This document shows, in pieces, positions 56,023-64,000 of a stretch of DNA of 64,000 bases. The position numbers and the translations under genes were made by a program. The notes beneath the pieces were generated by a model that worked only from the letters and a program-made list of their open reading frames with translations, did not search any database and was not told where the DNA came from. Each line of letters begins with the position of its first letter. Position 1 is the stretch's first letter. The stretch lies in assembly GCF_032925565.1 (NCBI RefSeq), contig NZ_CP136708.1, positions 3,100,001 through 3,164,000 of the forward strand, written 5' to 3'. The stretch is from Alteromonas sp. CI.11.F.A3 (GTDB taxonomy: Bacteria > Pseudomonadota > Gammaproteobacteria > Enterobacterales > Alteromonadaceae).

Positions 56023-59000
56023 ATGCTCAGTATTTGGACCGTAGGTACGGTAGTTGCCCTTTATTTGCTCGCATTATTTGCCATTGCCTTCTGGGGCGAT
56101 AAACGGCTACGTGATAATCAACAACACCCCATTTTATATAGCTTGGGATTGGGAGTTCACTGCACATCTTGGGCGTTCTTTGGCACGACATCGCAAGCTG
56201 CTGAATATGGCTGGGCTATTATACCTACCTATATGGGTATTATTCTTACCATGGCATTCGCTTTTCCTGTGGTACTGCATATAAGCCGGTTATGCCAGCA
56301 ACACAACATAAGCTCATTAGCCGATTTAATTGGCCTCAAATATCAGCATTCACACCTTATTGCCGCACTAATCACTTTGCTGTGTTTTATTGGTGTTATT
56401 CCTTATATTGCCTTGCAGTTAGATGCCATCACAAAAAGTATTAACCTCATTACGCCCGATACCCAGCACTCTACGCAAAACGTAAGTTTATATGTAGCGG
56501 GGCTAATGGCTATCTTTGCCATTGTATTTGGTACTCGCACGCTTAACCTTACCGACAAACACCCGGGTTTACTGCTTAGTATTGCGTTCGAATCCCTCAT
56601 TAAACTTATTGCGCTTTGGGTAGTAGGCGTATTTGTTTGCTTTTATTTGTTTGATGGCGTGCTTGATTTAGTCACGCAAGCCGCTAGCAACGACGCTGCG
56701 CGCGGTGTTATTTATGCCGACAGGGCTCCATGGGTATATTTATCCCATGTGCTTTTAGGTGTGTGCTCTATGTTTGTATTACCGCGCCAATTTCACATGA
56801 ACTTCGTTGAATTAAACGGCGAAGGAGAGCTTCGCACTGCTCGTTGGTTATTTCCCTTGTATTTATTGGGTATGACGGTTTTTCTTATTCCCCTAGCATT
56901 GGCGGGTAAAGTCTTACTGCCACAAAGCGTCAATTCCGATGCGTATGTATTGGCTCTTCCTTTGTATGCAGAAAATATGTCTGTTTCTATCATCGCGTTT
57001 ATTGGGGGCTTATCGGCGACCACCAGCATGGTAATTGTGGCAACGCTTGCCCTTGGTATCATGATAGCCAACAACCTAGTGACTCCGTTGTGGTTAAAGC
57101 TGCGTTTGCGCGCCGAACCCAATCACACCATGCAGCCTAGTAAAATTTTAACTATTCGCCGTCTTACCGTATTGGTGGTGTTGTCGGTGGCACTTTGGTA
57201 TCACCTTAACGTTAGTCAAGCGGCGCCATTAGTAAAAAGCGGTATTATTGCCATTGCCTTATTAGGCCAGTGCTTACCTGTGCTTATGTTCGGTATATAT
57301 TGGCAACGAAGCACCAAATCTGCCGCCGTCTGCGCGCTGCTAGCCGGCTTTAGTTTTTGGGTGGTGTACTTGTTATACCCCAGTATCATGTCGAGCTATT
57401 ATTTTAATAGTCCACCTTCCGATGCCGAGCTAGGAATGGGATTCGCTTATTCGTTGTTAGCGAACTGCGTTACCTTCATTGTGGTTTCTTATATTACGTT
57501 CAAGCGCCCGCTTCATGGCATTGAACAGAAATCGCCTACATCTCCTGCTTTTGCCATTCGCATTAACGATTTAACGGCGTTAACCCAGCGTGTACTCGAA
57601 CCCAGTGTTCATCAAGCGCTAGTGAATCAATTATCTGTGAATATCTCGGATGCTAATGCAAATTCTGGGTACGCAAACCATACCCTACTGCAGCGCACAG
57701 AAAAATTGCTCAGCGCTCAAGTAGGCACCCCAAGTGCGCGCATATTGCTAGGCGCTATTACTGAAACTAAAAACGAGACCTTGCCTGAACTGGTAGATTG
57801 GGTGGAAGAAGCCTCACAATCTTTTCAGTTTAATCATGAAGTACTGCAATCGTCGGTACAAAATATTGAACAAGGCATTAGCGTATTAGATGAAAAGCTG
57901 CAGTTACTAGCGTGGAATGAGCGCTATATTGAAATGTTCAATTACCCACGGGCTTTCCTTAAAACCGGTATGTCGATTGAAAGTATTCTTGCTTACAACG
58001 CTAAGCGAGGGCTATTCGGTAACGCTGTTATCAGTAACGAAGAAATCAATAAACGTATTGTTTATATGAAAGAAGGCAGCCGGTACAAGTATGTTCGGAA
58101 GCAGCCCGATGGAAAAGTGATTGAGCTAAATGGCTCGCCCTTACCTGGTGGCGGATATGTAACAACCTACAGTGATATAACAGAATACATAGCTATTCAG
58201 GAAGCCCTTGAACGGGCTAAATCCGACTTAGAACACCGCGTAGCTGCTCGCACTGAAGAGCTACAACACGCCAAATTGGAAGCCGACAGGGCAAACGAAA
58301 GTAAATCGAAGTTTTTAGCTGCGGCGGGGCACGATCTTATGCAGCCATTTAATGCCGCCACTTTATTTGCCGCTATGCTGGCCCAAAAAACCAAAGGCGG
58401 CGAACTGGCCGCGCTTTCAGAAGGGGTAGTAAGCTCGCTAAATAGCGCAGAAAACCTGCTAACCATGTTACTCGATATGACCAAGTTAGAGTCGGGTAAG
58501 CTTATGCCGCAAACAAGCAACTTTGCATTGGATGACATGTTAGCGCCATTGGTGCAAGAATTTAGAGTCATAGCGGCGTCTAAAGGCTTAACCTTGTGTT
58601 ATGTACCCACTAAACTCGTTATTCATTCTGATAAAAACTTGTTACGACGTATCGTGCAAAACTTGTTATCGAATGCAATCCGCTACACCACAACTGGCAA
58701 GGTGTTAGTTGGTGTAAGGCGCAAGTACTCACAATCAGGCCCCAAGCAGCACTTAGAACCAGCCTCACCACTAATTGATATTTGTGTGTACGACACAGGG
58801 GCTGGTATTCCCAACCACCAGCAAAGTGAAATTTTTAACGAGTTCCACCAATTAGATGAAAAACAAAACGCTCAAGGTTTGGGGTTAGGGTTAACCATTG
58901 TAGAGCGTATAGGGAGATTACTACATCACCCTATTTCGTTGGTATCTACCGTCAACAAGGGCAGCAAGTTTAGTGTGTCAGTGCCTTGCGTTGAAACTTC

Positions 59001-59508
59001 AGCTAAAAGTGGAAACTTACCAGTGAAAAGTTCAAGCGTGGCGCATGCCGTAACGGCAGAGACTCAAGCAAACAAAGCCACTGTCGACATAAGCCCTAGC
59101 GCAGCGACACCAGATTTACTGCCTAGCAAGCCGTTCTTAGCCGGCAGGCGAATACTACTGATAGAAAATGATGCACAAATAGCCCAAGCCATGAACGTAT
59201 TGCTTTCAGATTGGGGCGCAATAGTGCTAATTGGGACGAATATCACAGAGTCGATACAAGCGTGCCCTACTCCACCAGATTTGCTGCTTGTCGACTATCA
59301 TTTAGATGCTGGTGAAACCGGAACACAAGCTGTTTCTCAACTGCAAGGTAAGTGGGAACGTAAAGTATCAGGGGTTTTAATTACGGCGAATCGAAGTGAG
59401 GGTATCAGAGAGGCTGCCAGCGACTTAGGGCTTTATTATTTACCCAAGCCTGTTAAACCATTAGCCCTTAAGCGCTTACTTAAAAACGAATTGAAACTTG
59501 ATGATTAG
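56023..59508 (+). CDS. Hybrid sensor kinase with sodium/solute symporter-like N-terminus (CrbS-like)
   Basis: The 1161-aa protein joins a 13-helix SSS-family symporter-like domain (about 1-500) to a PAS domain (about 605-715), a coiled coil, a HisKA domain with phospho-His770 (AAGHDLMQP), an HATPase domain (about 830-985) and a C-terminal receiver (1045-1161) with phospho-Asp1091 (LLLVDYHLD). This layout is that of CrbS/MxtR sensors, which in Vibrio and Pseudomonas control acetyl-CoA synthetase with the regulator CrbR/ErdR. The matching CrbR-like gene is convergent just downstream. The ATG at 56023 has AGGGA seven bases upstream. The signal may be acetate or solute transport itself. Confidence 0.93.
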   Translation: MLSIWTVGTVVALYLLALFAIAFWGDKRLRDNQQHPILYSLGLGVHCTSWAFFGTTSQAAEYGWAIIPTYMGIILTMAFAFPVVLHISRLCQQHNISSLADLIGLKYQHSHLIAALITLLCFIGVIPYIALQLDAITKSINLITPDTQHSTQNVSLYVAGLMAIFAIVFGTRTLNLTDKHPGLLLSIAFESLIKLIALWVVGVFVCFYLFDGVLDLVTQAASNDAARGVIYADRAPWVYLSHVLLGVCSMFVLPRQFHMNFVELNGEGELRTARWLFPLYLLGMTVFLIPLALAGKVLLPQSVNSDAYVLALPLYAENMSVSIIAFIGGLSATTSMVIVATLALGIMIANNLVTPLWLKLRLRAEPNHTMQPSKILTIRRLTVLVVLSVALWYHLNVSQAAPLVKSGIIAIALLGQCLPVLMFGIYWQRSTKSAAVCALLAGFSFWVVYLLYPSIMSSYYFNSPPSDAELGMGFAYSLLANCVTFIVVSYITFKRPLHGIEQKSPTSPAFAIRINDLTALTQRVLEPSVHQALVNQLSVNISDANANSGYANHTLLQRTEKLLSAQVGTPSARILLGAITETKNETLPELVDWVEEASQSFQFNHEVLQSSVQNIEQGISVLDEKLQLLAWNERYIEMFNYPRAFLKTGMSIESILAYNAKRGLFGNAVISNEEINKRIVYMKEGSRYKYVRKQPDGKVIELNGSPLPGGGYVTTYSDITEYIAIQEALERAKSDLEHRVAARTEELQHAKLEADRANESKSKFLAAAGHDLMQPFNAATLFAAMLAQKTKGGELAALSEGVVSSLNSAENLLTMLLDMTKLESGKLMPQTSNFALDDMLAPLVQEFRVIAASKGLTLCYVPTKLVIHSDKNLLRRIVQNLLSNAIRYTTTGKVLVGVRRKYSQSGPKQHLEPASPLIDICVYDTGAGIPNHQQSEIFNEFHQLDEKQNAQGLGLGLTIVERIGRLLHHPISLVSTVNKGSKFSVSVPCVETSAKSGNLPVKSSSVAHAVTAETQANKATVDISPSAATPDLLPSKPFLAGRRILLIENDAQIAQAMNVLLSDWGAIVLIGTNITESIQACPTPPDLLLVDYHLDAGETGTQAVSQLQGKWERKVSGVLITANRSEGIREAASDLGLYYLPKPVKPLALKRLLKNELKLDD

Positions 59509-59669
59509 CTTATTAATTACTCTAGGTTTTAGGTTAATTGCCGAACTAGAAAAATCAGTGGTCAAATCTCATTAATAGGCTTGGCATATAAATGAATGAT
59601 TTTATTTATGGGCTGGTTTAATTAACGGCCTTGTTTGATTAATAAGAAGTTTTAATCAGTAGCTTAAAC

Positions 59670-60308
59670 CTATTCGTGCACAGCCATGGCATGTTTGAAA
59701 GCAATACCTGCTTTTGTACGATTAATGACATTCAATTTTCTTAATACCGCTGAAACGTGCTGTTTCACGGTAGACTCGGAAATATCCAGTTCGTAGGCAA
59801 TTTGCTTGTTAAGCAATCCATCAGCCACCATTCGAAGCACTTTCAATTGGTGCGGTGTGAGCATCGCGAGTTTAACGCTAAAATCGTCAGTGTCAGTGCC
59901 ATCATTAGTGAGGTTCGCTGCCGATTCAGGAAGCCATTGTTCGCCGTCTAGTACACGTTCGACTGCCTCGGCTATGCATTCTATGGATGCCGATTTAGGA
60001 ATAAAACCGCATGCACCTAAAGAGAGCGCCTTACGAATAAGATTCGCCTCTTCAAAGGCCGTCACCATGACCACCAATACATCAGGATATCGCGCTCGCA
60101 CCTCAGACAACCCTATCAAGCCATTATTACCCGGCATCTTCACATCCAAAAATACCAAATCAATATCTGGGTTAGCGTCAAGCTGACTGAGAGTTTCATT
60201 CAGCGTAGATGCTTGCAGTATATCGGGCCCTACAATGTCGCCAAGGGCTTGGCACATTGCCGCTCGAAATAAGGGGTGATCATCTGCAATAAGTACACGT
60301 ATTTTCAT
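59670..60308 (-). CDS. NarL/LuxR-type response regulator (CrbR/ErdR-like)
   Basis: The 212-aa protein has a receiver domain (1-120; acidic D9/D10, phospho-Asp55 in VFLDVKMPG, Lys105 in FIPKSAS) and a LuxR-type helix-turn-helix (about 148-205: LTPHQLKVLRMVADGLLNKQ, then ISESTVKQHVSAVLRKLNV). Closeness to CrbR and convergent placement next to a CrbS-like kinase suggest they form a pair governing acetate and related carbon use, with targets such as acs outside this window. The assignment is by family and position. Confidence 0.92.
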   Translation of the reverse strand: MKIRVLIADDHPLFRAAMCQALGDIVGPDILQASTLNETLSQLDANPDIDLVFLDVKMPGNNGLIGLSEVRARYPDVLVVMVTAFEEANLIRKALSLGACGFIPKSASIECIAEAVERVLDGEQWLPESAANLTNDGTDTDDFSVKLAMLTPHQLKVLRMVADGLLNKQIAYELDISESTVKQHVSAVLRKLNVINRTKAGIAFKHAMAVHE

Positions 60309-60436
60309 TTTGTTATCTGCCGCACAACTGTAACAACAATGTTAAATTAATAATAACACGATGGTTACAAATACCTAGTGTTAAAAGGTGTTTATATTGC
60401 GTGGAAACATACTATCCAGATAAAAGTAGACTCAAA
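60309..60436. other. Promoter region of the CrbR-like gene
   Basis: AT-rich 128 bases between the regulator and the terminator of the receptor gene. It should hold the regulator's promoter; no clear hexamers seen. Confidence 0.35.
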
Positions 60437-60472
60437 TAAAAAAGCCGGAACTCTCATTCCGGCTTTTTTTGT
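60437..60472 (-). terminator. Intrinsic terminator between the TonB receptor and CrbR-like genes
   Basis: AAGCCGGAA / TTCCGGCTT stem with a short loop and T-runs on both strands. On the minus strand it ends the receptor transcript, 160 bases after its stop. Confidence 0.9.
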
Positions 60473-60630
60473 ATAGCTATTTTGTATAGCTACTTGGTAT
60501 CGCTAATTTGTATTTTTCGTATATCTAGCGATTGCGCTAACTTTTACGCTAACTATGGCGCTAGCTATTACACTTACTATTTCTCTAGCCAAGTGCGCGA
60601 GTTATCGCAAGTTCTCACGATTTACCGTAT
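60473..60630. other. 3' region of the TonB receptor gene with short repeats
   Basis: Contains near-direct repeats of TTTTGTATAGCTA (about 60468-60492) and several GCTAAC/GCGCTA motifs. No gene seen. Confidence 0.35.
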
Positions 60631-62925
60631 CTAAAAACGATAACCTAGCGTGACGTGAACCGTACGTGGGTCGCCATAATAACCAATTAACGTAGTATCA
60701 CCGCCTAGGCCGGGCCCAAAGTTACCGTCTTCGTCTCGGGTAACAAAATCATACCCACCCACCAAATATTCTTCATCGGTAAGGTTTTTCACATGAAGGC
60801 CGGCATACCAATCGCCTTCTATACTCTCCCATCGCGCGCTTAAGTTCACCATCCCATAAGCGTCTTGCTCAATTAGGTCGCTAGTTTCAAACAATAAGTA
60901 ATCACCACGATAGTAATAGTTAGCGTTAAATGAAATATCACCAAAGCCGGTTTCTAGCAGATAATTAGCGCCAATGTTTAACGTATTTTCAGGCGTGCTA
61001 GCCAAACCAATGAGAGGGGGTATCGCATTGTTCTTCTTAATTTCAAAATCGATGTACCCGTAAGCCACATCAAATTGTAAGTTATCAGAAGCTACCCACG
61101 TCATTTCTACTTCAGCACCTTTGGCAGCCGTTTCCGCTGCGTTGCGTAGCCTTTGATCCAGTGCAGTTGGGTCGCTTAAGTCACCTTCAATACCAATATA
61201 TTGTCGGTCTGAATGGTCGTACGAGAATAACGTCACATTCAATCGCAATGCATCATTCAAATCGCTTTTCATGCCCACTTCGTAGCTATCAACGACTTCG
61301 GGTTCTACGCCAGGCTCATTTACCGTAGCGCGTGGATTGAAGGTCCCCGATTTAAAGCCCTGCGAATAACTCGCAAAAAACATAGTATCGCGACTCATTT
61401 GGTATTCCACACCAACTCGCGGCGTAAAGCGCGACCAGCTTTCAACTGCCGCCCCTTCAAATACACCATCACCGTCGCTGTCAGTGCCCAGCACCTGCGG
61501 AACTAAGTCACCATCAGGGCGAACATACCCGTCGAACCAATCGGTATAAGGGTAAACATTCGCGAAGATCAAGCCGTTATTTACTGTTGCCGATTTTTCT
61601 TCGTCTGTATAGCGGGCACCAAGTGAGAGAGAAAGCTTGTCGTTAATGTCGTAATTAAACTGCGCATAAGCGGCCCAACTTTCAGAGTTATTACAGCCGC
61701 TTACTTCTCGGGTTAAGCCGGAAGCGCCTAGCGCCACACCCAACACACCTAATACAGCGTCAAAGTTTCCGCATGACTCACCATCATAAAGATATAAGCC
61801 AGATACTAGCGAGTAGCTATTTCCAGTGTAATTTAGCTGTAATTCATGGGTGTCGTTGCTGTCGTCATACTCGGCAGGCACGTCGAAAATGGGCAATGCC
61901 GTATTATCAAAATCGATATTTGTAGGCGAGTAACTCTCGCGGTGTGAACCTATGTATTTAAGTTCTAAATTATCACTTACGTTATAGCGAGCTAGCCAGT
62001 TATATCCCTCAAGTTCTACTTTATTCCAAGTAGGTAAACTGGTGTACGAATCGAACTTTGAATCAGGCACTGGCGCGTCGGTCAAAATACTGGGGATAAG
62101 ACGATAGCCACCTTTTGCATTCGAGGTATCTTCGGTTTTATCCCAGCCGAAACGGAAAAATAAATCATCACTAGCGTGTACTTCTAGCGTAAGGCGCGCT
62201 GCCCATAAGTCTTTGTTGTAGTTTTCTTTGTCTTGGCCGTCTAAAGCGCTAACTAAGTATTCACCAAAACCGTCGCGGTTTAAATTAGCGTACCCTACGC
62301 CCAAATACACAGTATCTTCTACTAATGGAATTTGCCCGGTGACTTTTAGATCCCGCTGGCTGTAACTACCAAGCGTAGCTTGCACGTTTAACTGGGTTTC
62401 CCCTGACATCTCTTTGGTGACATATTTAACGGCCCCACCAATAGTATTTTTGCCATAAAGTGTGCCCTGCGGCCCGCGTAATACCTCTATGCGCTGTACA
62501 TCTAATAAATCGAGTACTGCACCTTGTGGGCGAGCGATGTAAACATCGTCAACGTAAATCCCTACACCAGGCTCGTATCCCCAAAGCGGATCTTGCTGAC
62601 CTAAACCACGAATGAACGCCGTTAACGTAGAGTTAGTACCACGGCTGGTTTGCAATGTAGTGTTAGGTGAAAACTGCTGAACTTCAGTGAGTACGCTAAT
62701 GCCCTTTTCGGCTAATTCAACAGCCCCAATAGAGGTGATAGCCACAGGGGTTTCCTGCAACGACTCAACGGTTTTTCGTGCGGTAACTTCAATACGTTCT
62801 AGTTTGCCTTTATCGTCAGCATCAGCGTCTTGAGCAAAGGTAGAAGGTGAAATCAACAGTGCGCTCGCAACAGCAGCTGCACAGATAGAGCGAGGGTAAC
62901 GCTGCATGTGTGTAGTGAGTGACAT
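60631..62925 (-). CDS. TonB-dependent outer membrane receptor
   Basis: The 764-aa protein has a signal peptide (cut near TFA/QDA, about residue 31), a TonB-box-like IEVTARK segment (44-50), a plug domain with GVGIYVDDVYIARPQGAVLDLLD and RGPQGTLYGKNTIGGAVKYV, and a 22-strand barrel ending in Phe (HVTLGYRF). It resembles Alteromonadales receptors for carbohydrates, aromatic or other organic solutes rather than classical siderophore receptors, but the substrate cannot be told. AAGGA precedes the ATG. It is divergent from a GntP-type permease gene, suggesting a shared substrate. Confidence 0.93.
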   Translation of the reverse strand: MSLTTHMQRYPRSICAAAVASALLISPSTFAQDADADDKGKLERIEVTARKTVESLQETPVAITSIGAVELAEKGISVLTEVQQFSPNTTLQTSRGTNSTLTAFIRGLGQQDPLWGYEPGVGIYVDDVYIARPQGAVLDLLDVQRIEVLRGPQGTLYGKNTIGGAVKYVTKEMSGETQLNVQATLGSYSQRDLKVTGQIPLVEDTVYLGVGYANLNRDGFGEYLVSALDGQDKENYNKDLWAARLTLEVHASDDLFFRFGWDKTEDTSNAKGGYRLIPSILTDAPVPDSKFDSYTSLPTWNKVELEGYNWLARYNVSDNLELKYIGSHRESYSPTNIDFDNTALPIFDVPAEYDDSNDTHELQLNYTGNSYSLVSGLYLYDGESCGNFDAVLGVLGVALGASGLTREVSGCNNSESWAAYAQFNYDINDKLSLSLGARYTDEEKSATVNNGLIFANVYPYTDWFDGYVRPDGDLVPQVLGTDSDGDGVFEGAAVESWSRFTPRVGVEYQMSRDTMFFASYSQGFKSGTFNPRATVNEPGVEPEVVDSYEVGMKSDLNDALRLNVTLFSYDHSDRQYIGIEGDLSDPTALDQRLRNAAETAAKGAEVEMTWVASDNLQFDVAYGYIDFEIKKNNAIPPLIGLASTPENTLNIGANYLLETGFGDISFNANYYYRGDYLLFETSDLIEQDAYGMVNLSARWESIEGDWYAGLHVKNLTDEEYLVGGYDFVTRDEDGNFGPGLGGDTTLIGYYGDPRTVHVTLGYRF

Positions 62926-63017
62926 AATGTGTCCTTTTTAGTTCTAAATTATCGTTACTGTCGGATGTAATGCCTGCGGTCGAACTTTACTCTAGGTAAT
63001 TTTACCCTTGCCGTATG

Positions 63018-63033
63018 TAGTACCATCGTACTA
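63018..63033. promoter_or_regulatory. Palindrome in the receptor/permease divergent promoter region
   Basis: TAGTAC-CATC-GTACTA, six-base arms with a four-base centre, midway between the divergent genes. It is a candidate site for a dimeric regulator; the nearby NarL-type regulator is one option, by position only. Confidence 0.4.
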
Positions 63034-63195
63034 TGTGAATTTAGCGCCACTACCGTCACACTTTAGCCCTAGGACATGACTTCACCAATCATTAATTGAT
63101 ATAAAAAGCCATGACTTACAGCTACATAAACGCAATATAAACATAAACTTAACTGTTCTGGAGAATCTGCGGTCACAGATTTCTAAGGAAAAATA

Positions 63196-64000
63196 ATGAT
63201 GTTAAGTATGATTGGTCTGGTAGGCGGACTCGTATTATTAATTGTGTTAACCATTCGGGGAATGAACCTTTTCATTGCAGCCCCCTTATGTGCACTGGTT
63301 GTGGCGTTAACCAACGGCATGTCTGTTTTTATTGGTGATATAAATTTTGTTGAAACCTACATGAGTGGGTTTTCAGGCTTTATCGCCGCATGGTTTTTTA
63401 TGTTTTTGCTTGGTGCTTTATTTGGCAAATTCATGGAAGACAGTGGCGCAGCCGATTCCGTCTCTCGTTGGATAATACAACGTATTGGGTACAAACAGGC
63501 TGTGTTAGCAGTGGTGCTGGCTTGCGCTATTTTAACTTACGGGGGCGTGAGCGTTTTTGTTGTCGCCTTCTCGGTTTATCCTATGGCAGTAAGCTTATTT
63601 AAAGATGCTAACTTACCGCGCCGTTTCATACCCGCCGCCATGGCATTTGGCTCGGTCACCTTTACCATGACCTCTGCCGGCTCACCAGAAATCCAAAATT
63701 GGATCCCCATTAAGTATTTAGGCACCTCGCCCTTCGCTGCATGGGAAGTAAGCTTAGTGGTTGCTATTTTCATGGCAGTGCTTGGTTACTGGTGGTTGGC
63801 GAAAATGATCCGCAAAGCGATAGCCAATGGCGAAGAATTTGAAGCACGAATTACCGACCCTGAAATACGCGAACGAGACTACCCTCACCCACTTACCGGC
63901 ATTATTCCCTTGCTTGTGGTGCTATGTATTTCCTTCTTTTTACACGAAGCACTAGCACAACTTGCGCTTATTGTAGCCTTAGGGGGCGGTGTGCTTACCT
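63196..64000 (+). CDS. GntP-family permease (3' end outside the window)
   Basis: The first 268 codons encode a hydrophobic protein with about seven or eight membrane helices. The opening MMLSMIGLVGGLVLLIVLTIRGMN-type segment and WFFMFLLGALFGKFMEDSGAADSVSRWI resemble the GntP/DcuC-like gluconate or hydroxy-acid permeases. AAGGA lies six bases before the ATG. It is divergent from the TonB-dependent receptor across 270 bases; the receptor could bring the solute through the outer membrane and this permease through the inner one. The substrate is unknown. Confidence 0.85.
   Translation, partial: MMLSMIGLVGGLVLLIVLTIRGMNLFIAAPLCALVVALTNGMSVFIGDINFVETYMSGFSGFIAAWFFMFLLGALFGKFMEDSGAADSVSRWIIQRIGYKQAVLAVVLACAILTYGGVSVFVVAFSVYPMAVSLFKDANLPRRFIPAAMAFGSVTFTMTSAGSPEIQNWIPIKYLGTSPFAAWEVSLVVAIFMAVLGYWWLAKMIRKAIANGEEFEARITDPEIRERDYPHPLTGIIPLLVVLCISFFLHEALAQLALIVALGGGVLT

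Overview
The window looks like chromosomal core DNA of a marine gammaproteobacterium close to Alteromonas (Alteromonadaceae). This is inferred from protein style, moderate GC content, gammaproteobacterial gene orders (hemA-prfA-prmC, lolB-ispE-prs, pth-ychF, ubiF against miaB-ybeZ-ybeY-ybeX-lnt, carAB, grpE-dnaK-dnaJ, ackA-pta) and many c-di-GMP and TonB-dependent proteins. No transposase, integrase, prophage or CRISPR array was seen.

Layout. 1-810: 5' part of a GcvA-like LysR regulator and a divergent small exported protein. 871-7149 (minus): hemA-prfA-prmC, then an HD-GYP response regulator, sirB and kdsA; compared with E. coli, ychA is absent and the regulator is inserted. 7264-16761 (plus): lolB-ispE-tRNA-Gln-prs, a GGDEF/EAL protein, a lipoprotein, an alcohol dehydrogenase, then rplY-pth-ychF. 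16943-18510: an exported cyclophilin and a tRNA operon (Met, Leu, Gln, Gln). 18781-23231: an alanine/sodium symporter, a flavin reductase-like protein, two very small genes, and an AhpD-like protein divergent from a TetR regulator with paired operators. 23247-23678: a four-unit array of structured palindromic elements. 23695-30988: ubiF with a coupled 58-aa membrane protein, facing miaB-phoH-ybeY-corC-lnt. 31195-34576: ackA-pta. 35102-39575: an Hsp20 gene with a sigma-32 promoter and probable RNA thermometer, a DUF3224 protein, a Nudix hydrolase, an unrecognised 623-aa membrane protein and greA. 39702-45205: dapB and carAB. 45449-51638: cytochrome b561, prpE, a degenerate GGDEF/EAL protein and cytochrome c'. 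51794-55783: grpE-dnaK-dnaJ with two sigma-32 promoters. 56023-64000: a CrbS-like sensor kinase and convergent CrbR-like regulator, a TonB-dependent receptor and the start of a GntP-type permease.

Functional threads. Translation and its quality control: prfA, prmC, pth, ychF, rplY, miaB, ybeY, tRNAs. Envelope: kdsA, lolB, lnt. Acetate/propionate metabolism: ackA-pta, prpE and a CrbS/CrbR-like pair, which in relatives controls acetyl-CoA synthetase. c-di-GMP signalling: three proteins, two with altered conserved residues. Several candidate promoters of translation or biosynthesis genes (hemA, rplY, the tRNA operon, miaB, carA) have a GC-rich discriminator, as expected under stringent control.

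The least explained items are the palindromic array at 23247-23678, where one unit carries compensatory changes in two hairpins; the 58-aa protein overlapping ubiF; the two small genes at 21222-21625; the altered active-site loop of Pth; and the 623-aa membrane protein. Family assignments rest on reading motifs by eye, without database searches.
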